Shown here in pieces: positions 5,113-9,256 of a stretch of 9,256 nucleotides of DNA. The notes beneath the pieces are model-generated. The model was not told where the DNA came from. It did no database searches and was given only the letters and a program-made list of their open reading frames with translations. Every line of letters starts with the position of its first letter. The stretch's first letter is position 1. This DNA is from Verrucomicrobia bacterium UBA1731 (lineage in GTDB: Bacteria; Verrucomicrobiota; Kiritimatiellia; RFP12; UBA1067): contig DCIH01000019.1 in NCBI GenBank assembly GCA_002317575.1, positions 1-9,256 of the forward strand, written 5' to 3'. The position numbers and the translations under genes were made by a program.

Positions 5113-6404
5113 AGCGACATCGGCGCGGACGCGCGGTTGTGGGGCTGGCTGCGGTAAAGCGACCAGCCGTTGTTCAGCCAGAAGGCGATGCCCACCACCC
5201 ACATCGTGGGCAGCAGAAGCGCATGGTTGCCGCACAGTTCGGCCACCATCACGATCGCCGCCAGCGGCACGCGCACCGCGGCCGCGACGAATCCCGCCAT
5301 GCCCACGAGGGCGAACGAGGCGGGATGGATGCCGACGGAGGCGGGCATCACGTGCGCAAAGGCGATGCCCGTGGCGGCCCCGAGCGCCCCGCCGCACACG
5401 AGCGCCGGCGCGAACACGCCGCCCGAACCGCCCGAGCCGACCGTCGCCGATGTGGCGAGCGTCTTCGCCAGAAAAAACAGGATGAAACCGTGCAGCGGCA
5501 GATCCTTGAGACCCGACGCGACGGCTTGCGCGTTGTGGGTGAGCACGGAGGTCTGGATCATGTGGTAACCCGGCCCGAGCACGTCGGGCATCGAAAAGCC
5601 GATGGCGCCCGCCAACGCGCCGCCGATGGCGACCTTCGCCCAGCCGGGCAGATCCGCGCGCGCGAAAAACGCCTCCGTGCCGCGGAACACGCTGATGTAG
5701 AACCGCGCGCCGATGGCCACCACGAGCGCCAGCGCGATGTACGGGAAGAGGCGGATGCCGTTCGTGAAATGCTCGGGCGGCATCGTGAACAGCGGCGCCC
5801 AACCGTAGAAGCACGCGAAGATCGTGTAGGAAATCGCCGTCGCGACGAATCCCGGCAGGATGGCGTCGTATTCGAGATCGCTGGACGAATAGAATATCTC
5901 CGCGCCGAAGATGGCGCCGGCCAAAGGCGCCTGGAAGAGCGAACCGATGCCCGCGGAAAGTCCGGCCGCCACCAGCACGCGACGCGCGCGGCCGTCAAGG
6001 TGCAGCAGCTTCGACAGGAAACTGCCGCACGCCGCGCCCAGAAGCGTCACCGGTCCCTCGTAGCCCGCGCTGCCGCCGGAGGCGACGGTCAGAACCGACG
6101 CCACGGACTTCGCGGGGATCACCCCCACGGGGATGTCGCCGTCGTGATGGTGGAACACGTGAATGGCGGAATCCGTGCCGCGCGCGTGGTTGGCGGACTT
6201 GAAGCGTTTCAGGATCAGGTGCCCCGCCACCGCGCCCAGCGCCGGCACGAAGAACAGCGCCCAACGGTGGTCCGTCGCCAATTTGTCCACGGCGAAGAGC
6301 TTCGTGCCCTGGTCGATCAGAAGACGGAACAGGACGGTGGTGACGCCCACGAGCAGGCCCAGCACGACGGAACGGCCGAAATACCGGCCCGTCCGCAACG
6401 ACAT
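5109..6404 (-). CDS. CLC-family chloride channel / transporter
   Basis: A 431-residue membrane protein of the CLC fold, which moves chloride or similar anions across the inner membrane. Most of it is hydrophobic helix. Signature segments: GTDSAIHVFHHHDG (about 76-89, where ClcA has GSGIP), GGSAGYEGP (110-118) with the gating glutamate at about 116, APLAGAIFGAEIF (160-171), GSGGSGGVFAP (323-333), VGMAGFVAAAVRVPL and, near the end, SLYRSQ with the tyrosine matching the inner-gate Tyr445 of E. coli ClcA. There is no CBS domain. At the position of the internal proton glutamate of ClcA (second Glu of its EE pair) this protein has Ile after a single Glu, as in channel-type members. The ATG at 6404 is chosen because the longer frame starts only at TTG 6458 without a ribosome site; 6404 also lacks a good one, so the start is uncertain. 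The stop overlaps the dus start, so the two are likely co-translated. Confidence 0.92.
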   Translation of the reverse strand: MSLRTGRYFGRSVVLGLLVGVTTVLFRLLIDQGTKLFAVDKLATDHRWALFFVPALGAVAGHLILKRFKSANHARGTDSAIHVFHHHDGDIPVGVIPAKSVASVLTVASGGSAGYEGPVTLLGAACGSFLSKLLHLDGRARRVLVAAGLSAGIGSLFQAPLAGAIFGAEIFYSSSDLEYDAILPGFVATAISYTIFACFYGWAPLFTMPPEHFTNGIRLFPYIALALVVAIGARFYISVFRGTEAFFARADLPGWAKVAIGGALAGAIGFSMPDVLGPGYHMIQTSVLTHNAQAVASGLKDLPLHGFILFFLAKTLATSATVGSGGSGGVFAPALVCGGALGAATGIAFAHVMPASVGIHPASFALVGMAGFVAAAVRVPLAAIVMVAELCGNHALLLPTMWVVGIAFWLNNGWSLYRSQPHNRASAPMSL

Positions 6405-6458
6405 GCCGTTGCCGGAGAAGAAGAATTTCCAGGATCCTATGGAGAGACGGCGGAACAA

Positions 6459-6506
6459 GGGGCCAGGGGTTAGGGGTTAGGAGTTAGAGGGGGAGGGGGA
6501 ACTGGG
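6459..6506 (+). repeat. Telomere-like heptamer array with G-quadruplex potential
   Basis: On the plus strand three 7-base units follow each other: GGGGTTA (6466-6472), GGGGTTA (6473-6479), GGAGTTA (6480-6486), running into two GGGGG tracts (6489-6493, 6495-6499). Including GGGG at 6459-6462 and GGG at 6504-6506 there are six G-runs of three or more with mostly short loops, a strong quadruplex candidate in single-stranded DNA; the mRNA of the neighbouring genes carries the C-rich strand. Because 7 leaves remainder 1 on division by 3, the three TTA units place TAA stops (minus strand) and TAG stops (plus strand) in all three frames of each strand. The GH2 stop codon is one of these TAAs. Short heptamer arrays are known as STRR repeats in cyanobacteria; no taxonomic meaning is claimed. 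Confidence 0.7.
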
Positions 6507-8832
6507 CGGCGCCGAGACCGTCCGCGGTCGCTTCGAGGATGATGCCGGACTTCGTGCCCGGTTTGCGGCGCACGATCACCAGCCCCTTGCCGTAGCGCAA
6601 TTTGTGCGAGGACGTATCGGCGAAGGAATCCAAGTCGCACGGATCGCCGTTGCCCACGGCGACGATTTCGCCCGGGCCGCGCACCGCGAAGGATATCCGC
6701 CAGTCGCTCCAGGGATCGCGCACGCCGTGCACGTCCGTCACGGACACCTGCACGAACGCCAGGTCGCCCTTCGCCTCCGCGTACGGATCCTTTTCCAGTT
6801 TCACGCGCATCGCGGGGCCCGCGGTTCGCACGACATCCTCGCCGATCTTCTCGCCGTTTTTGTAGGCGACGGCCTTGATCTCGCCCGCTTCCCACATCAC
6901 GTCGTTCCACCGCAACCGGTACTTGTCGCACACGCGGTAGTAGCGGTTCGTGCGGAAATCGCCGAACGTCGCGTTGTCCGCCGCATCGTGATCCAGCGGA
7001 TACGCGAGATCCGCGACCTTCCTGCGGCGCCCGAGCGACTTGCCGTTGAGGAAGAGCTCGGCCTCGTCGCCGTCGGTGTAGAAATACACGGGCACCACGT
7101 CGCCCTTCTTCCAGTTCCAGTGCGGCAGCAGATGGGCGGTGTGGTTGCGCGCGTTCCAATGCGAACGGAAAAGCCAGAAGCGGTCCTTCGGCACGTGCGT
7201 CAGATCGACCGCGCCGTAGTAGGAGCTGCGCGCCAGTTGGGCGGGCTGTAGCGTCACGCCGCCGATTTCCACGGGGCCCTTCTTGCCCCACCACGTGTAC
7301 GGCGACGGTTCGCCCAGGTAGTCGACGCCCGTCCACGTGAATTCGCCCGCCACGAAGCGGTCTTTCTCCATGCGGTAAAACTCCACGTCCGAAATGTCGC
7401 TGTACGACGCGGCCGTGTGGTCGTAGCCGTCCGTCGCGCGGAACGTGCCGGCGAGGTCGCAGCGTCCGGCCGCGGGCGGGTTCATGTAGAAGCCGCCGTC
7501 GCTGAAGGAGCTGCCGCTTTCCGTGTAGACGATGGGCTTGTCCGGTGCCAGCGTGCGCATCGGCATGTAGCGGCGCGCGTAGTTCCAGCCCGTCAGGTCG
7601 AGATCGAGGAAACACTCGCATGTCTCCTTTTCCCACGCGCCGATGCCCACGGGGCGCGTCTTGTCCTCTTCCAGGACGGCGGTGCGGTAGCGCGCGCAGC
7701 GCGTGCGCTCGACGCCCGTGGGGTTCTCCTGGGTGGCGAGCGGGATCTCGTTGCCGATGGACCACACGACGACGCACGGATGGTTGCGGTCGCGGCGCAC
7801 GAAGGCCTTCAGGTTGCGCGTGACGAATTCATCCAGTCCGTCCGTCCCCGCGCTGCGCAGCGCCGAACCGTCCCACTTGTCGAAACATTCGTTCCACACC
7901 ACAAAACCCATCTCATCGCAGAGGTCGAGGAATTCCGGCGCCACGGCGTTGTGCGAGGTGCGGATCGCGTTCACGCCCATGTCCCGCATCACGTTCAGCT
8001 CGCGTTTCGCCGCCGAACGGTTCCACGCCATGCCCAGGATGCCGAGGTCGGAATGGAGACACGCGCCCTTCAGCTGCACGCGCCGTCCGTTCAGATGGAA
8101 CCCGTCGTCCGCCGTGAACGTGAAATCGCGGATGCCGTAGCGGAATGTCTCGCCGAAGAGCTCGAGCGTGTACAGGTACGGATGGTCCACGTCCCAGATG
8201 CGCGGCTTGCGCACGGTGAAGGACCAGTTCGTGGCGCCGCCCTGCGCCAGCGTGCACGACACATGCACCGTGGCTTCCGTCTTGGCGATCTTCGGCGTCG
8301 TGATCGCGAGCGTGCCCGGGAGCACGTGCTCCTTCGGCCGCACCACGAGGCGCACGTCGCGGTACAGGCCGCCGCCGCAGTAGAAGCGCGAATAGCCCTG
8401 CGTCGTGTCGGCGGAGACCTCCAGCCGGTTGCCTTTCGTCTGCACGAACGGCGTGACGTCGAGCGTGAAGCTCATGTAGCCGTAGTCCCACGCACCCACT
8501 TCGCGGCCGTTCAACCTGACGCGCGGGGACGACATGACGCCGTCGAACTCCAGATACGCGCGCCCGCCTTCCTTGAGCAACGCGGCGTCGGCCGCCGACA
8601 GATCGAAGGTCCGCTTGTAAACGCCCGTGTCGCGGTACGGCAGCTTCCCCGTGTTCTGTTCGCCTTCGGGATCGAACGGCCCCGCAATCGCCCAGTCGTG
8701 CGGCACGGTCACCGTGCGGAACGCGGCGTCCCCACCCTTCTTGAACTGCCACTCGCCGTTCAACGACATCACGCCGCCATATGATGCGGCAGACGCGATC
8801 ACCGCCACAATGCATGCAATTGCGTTTTTCAT
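6484..8832 (-). CDS. Secreted glycoside hydrolase family 2 (beta-galactosidase-like)
   Basis: A 782-residue retaining beta-glycosidase. Residues 1-20 (MKNAIACIVAVIASAASYGG) form a signal peptide, so it works outside the cytoplasm. Domains: N-terminal sugar-binding jelly roll (about 22-165; LNGEWQF, VPHDWAI, GVYKRTF, VRLNGREVG, GGGLYRDV), a rather short Ig-like domain (about 170-240), the catalytic TIM barrel (about 242-540), a DUF4982-like Ig domain (about 565-660; YFYTDGDEAELFLNGKSLG) and a C-terminal GH2 domain (about 675-775). The acid/base is Glu362 in WSIGNEI and the predicted nucleophile Glu438 in YTESG; RTSHNAVAPEFLDLCDEMG and GEFTWTGVDYLGEPSPY are typical of GH2 galactosidase-like enzymes. 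Exact sugar (galactoside, glucuronide or other) is not decided. The ATG follows the rho stop after one base and has only a weak ribosome site, so it may depend on rho translation. The TAA stop lies in the heptamer repeat. Confidence 0.95.
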   Translation of the reverse strand: MKNAIACIVAVIASAASYGGVMSLNGEWQFKKGGDAAFRTVTVPHDWAIAGPFDPEGEQNTGKLPYRDTGVYKRTFDLSAADAALLKEGGRAYLEFDGVMSSPRVRLNGREVGAWDYGYMSFTLDVTPFVQTKGNRLEVSADTTQGYSRFYCGGGLYRDVRLVVRPKEHVLPGTLAITTPKIAKTEATVHVSCTLAQGGATNWSFTVRKPRIWDVDHPYLYTLELFGETFRYGIRDFTFTADDGFHLNGRRVQLKGACLHSDLGILGMAWNRSAAKRELNVMRDMGVNAIRTSHNAVAPEFLDLCDEMGFVVWNECFDKWDGSALRSAGTDGLDEFVTRNLKAFVRRDRNHPCVVVWSIGNEIPLATQENPTGVERTRCARYRTAVLEEDKTRPVGIGAWEKETCECFLDLDLTGWNYARRYMPMRTLAPDKPIVYTESGSSFSDGGFYMNPPAAGRCDLAGTFRATDGYDHTAASYSDISDVEFYRMEKDRFVAGEFTWTGVDYLGEPSPYTWWGKKGPVEIGGVTLQPAQLARSSYYGAVDLTHVPKDRFWLFRSHWNARNHTAHLLPHWNWKKGDVVPVYFYTDGDEAELFLNGKSLGRRRKVADLAYPLDHDAADNATFGDFRTNRYYRVCDKYRLRWNDVMWEAGEIKAVAYKNGEKIGEDVVRTAGPAMRVKLEKDPYAEAKGDLAFVQVSVTDVHGVRDPWSDWRISFAVRGPGEIVAVGNGDPCDLDSFADTSSHKLRYGKGLVIVRRKPGTKSGIILEATADGLGAAQFPLPL

Positions 8833-8833
8833 A

Positions 8834-9256
8834 TCACAGGTTCTTCAGGTCGAGCGACAGGAGGAAGGCGGGATTCGTCTTGATCTTCTTCATGCCGGAA
8901 AGAACGCTTTGCATGGCGCGTTCCGGGCCCGCGCCCGCCAGCACGCGGCGGAGCGCCCAGGTCTTTTCGAGTTCCATCGGATCCAAGAGCAGGTCTTCCT
9001 TGCGCGTGCCCGACTTCTCGATGTCGATGGCCGGGAAGATGCGCTTGTCGGCCAGGCCGCGGTCGAGCACGAGCTCCATGTTGCCCGTACCCTTGAACTC
9101 CTCGAAGATCACCTCGTCCATGCGCGAACCCGTGTCAATGAGGGCCGTGGCGAGGATCGTGAGCGAACCGCCGCCTTCGATGTTGCGCGCCGCGCCGAAG
9201 AAACGCTTCGGGCGGTGGAGCGCGAGCGCGTCGACGCCGCCCGTCAGGATCTTGCC
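8834..9256 (-). CDS. rho: Transcription termination factor Rho, C-terminal part
   Basis: The last 140 codons of Rho, an RNA-dependent hexameric ATPase that ends transcription; the gene continues past the right edge of the window. The visible part starts GKILTGGVDALALHRPKRFFG and continues through AARNIEGGGSLTILATAL, DTGSRMDEVIFEEFKGTGNM, KRIFPAIDIEKSGTRKE and ends DLKNL. This matches the E. coli C-terminal ATPase core closely, including the Q-loop/R-loop region (SGGVDANAL and FKGTGNMELHL in E. coli) and the SGTRKEE arginine-finger region. The RNA-binding N-terminus and Walker motifs lie outside the window. The protein ends at the usual place. The next gene begins one base after the stop, so rho is probably the upstream member of an operon that includes the GH2, CLC and dus genes. 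Confidence 0.98.
   Translation of the reverse strand, partial: GKILTGGVDALALHRPKRFFGAARNIEGGGSLTILATALIDTGSRMDEVIFEEFKGTGNMELVLDRGLADKRIFPAIDIEKSGTRKEDLLLDPMELEKTWALRRVLAGAGPERAMQSVLSGMKKIKTNPAFLLSLDLKNL

Noticed and set aside
5113..5814. Long N-terminal extension of Dus into the CLC gene
   Set aside because: The upstream frame is antisense-free but out of frame with CLC and rich in Arg/Gly/Ala; Dus homology starts right after GTG 5112.
7417..8784. Plus-strand open frame of 455 codons opposite GH2
   Set aside because: Shadow of the GH2 coding frame: biased composition (Arg, Ala, Val, His), no domain, no ribosome site.
4162..8844. Shared TCACAGGTTCT at the ends of dus (4162-4172) and rho (8834-8844)
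   Set aside because: Both arise from a C-terminal Asn-Leu followed by TGA with the same codons; too short and too easily explained to be a repeat element.
1..9256. CRISPR array, tRNA/rRNA genes, transposase, toxin-antitoxin or phage genes
   Set aside because: No evenly spaced direct repeats with unique spacers, no cloverleaf or rRNA signatures, and no coding frame matching such families on either strand.

Overview
This is a GC-rich bacterial window in which every supportable gene lies on the minus strand, so gene order is best read from high to low coordinates. Using family knowledge, I recognise, in transcription order: the C-terminal end of transcription terminator Rho (8834-9256, runs off the right edge); a secreted glycoside hydrolase family 2 enzyme (6484-8832); a CLC-family chloride channel/transporter (5109-6404); a tRNA-dihydrouridine synthase (4162-5112); a small secreted His/Gly/Pro-rich protein of unknown function (3531-3947); the Holliday-junction helicase RuvB (2468-3478); a U32-family peptidase-like protein with a DUF3656 region (183-2459), related to the RNA-hydroxylation factor RlhA; and the N-terminus of an HpcH/HpaI-type aldolase (1-140, runs off the left edge).

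The genes are tightly packed. Rho and the glycosidase are one base apart, the CLC and dus genes overlap by 4 bases, and ruvB and U32 are 8 bases apart with the U32 ribosome binding site overlapping the ruvB stop. The one sizeable gap (3948-4161) holds a REPIN-like element and divides the window into an upstream block (rho, GH2, clc, dus) and a downstream block (secreted protein, ruvB, U32, aldolase). A strong extended -10 sequence sits exactly on the presumed ruvB start, so ruvB-U32-aldolase may have its own promoter and a leaderless first gene. Functionally this is a mix of housekeeping RNA/DNA genes (rho, dus, ruvB, U32) with ion transport and polysaccharide breakdown; I see no dedicated pathway, defence system, mobile gene, RNA gene or CRISPR array.

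The most distinctive content is repetitive, non-genic structure placed at gene ends and inside protein linkers: (i) a 118-bp element at 4048-4165, with two hairpins in inverted orientation whose stems differ only by compensatory base pairs and whose loops are reverse complements, flanking about 2.7 copies of a 22-bp tandem repeat; (ii) a telomere-like heptamer array (GGGGTTA) at 6466-6486 that gives stop codons in all six frames and has G-quadruplex potential; (iii) an in-frame palindromic 42-bp-period repeat within the U32 gene; (iv) the short palindrome GGGGTCTGTCCCC within a linker of dus. The dus and GH2 stop codons lie inside such repeats. Together these suggest a genome colonised by small palindromic or heptamer repeats, but the window alone cannot show copy number.

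Taxonomy is only a guess. High GC, Rho with ordinary RuvB/Dus, a secreted GH2 beside housekeeping genes and abundant small repeats would fit a carbohydrate-degrading member of the PVC group (for example Kiritimatiellota/Verrucomicrobiota, often seen as gut or rumen metagenome bins), but nothing here is diagnostic.
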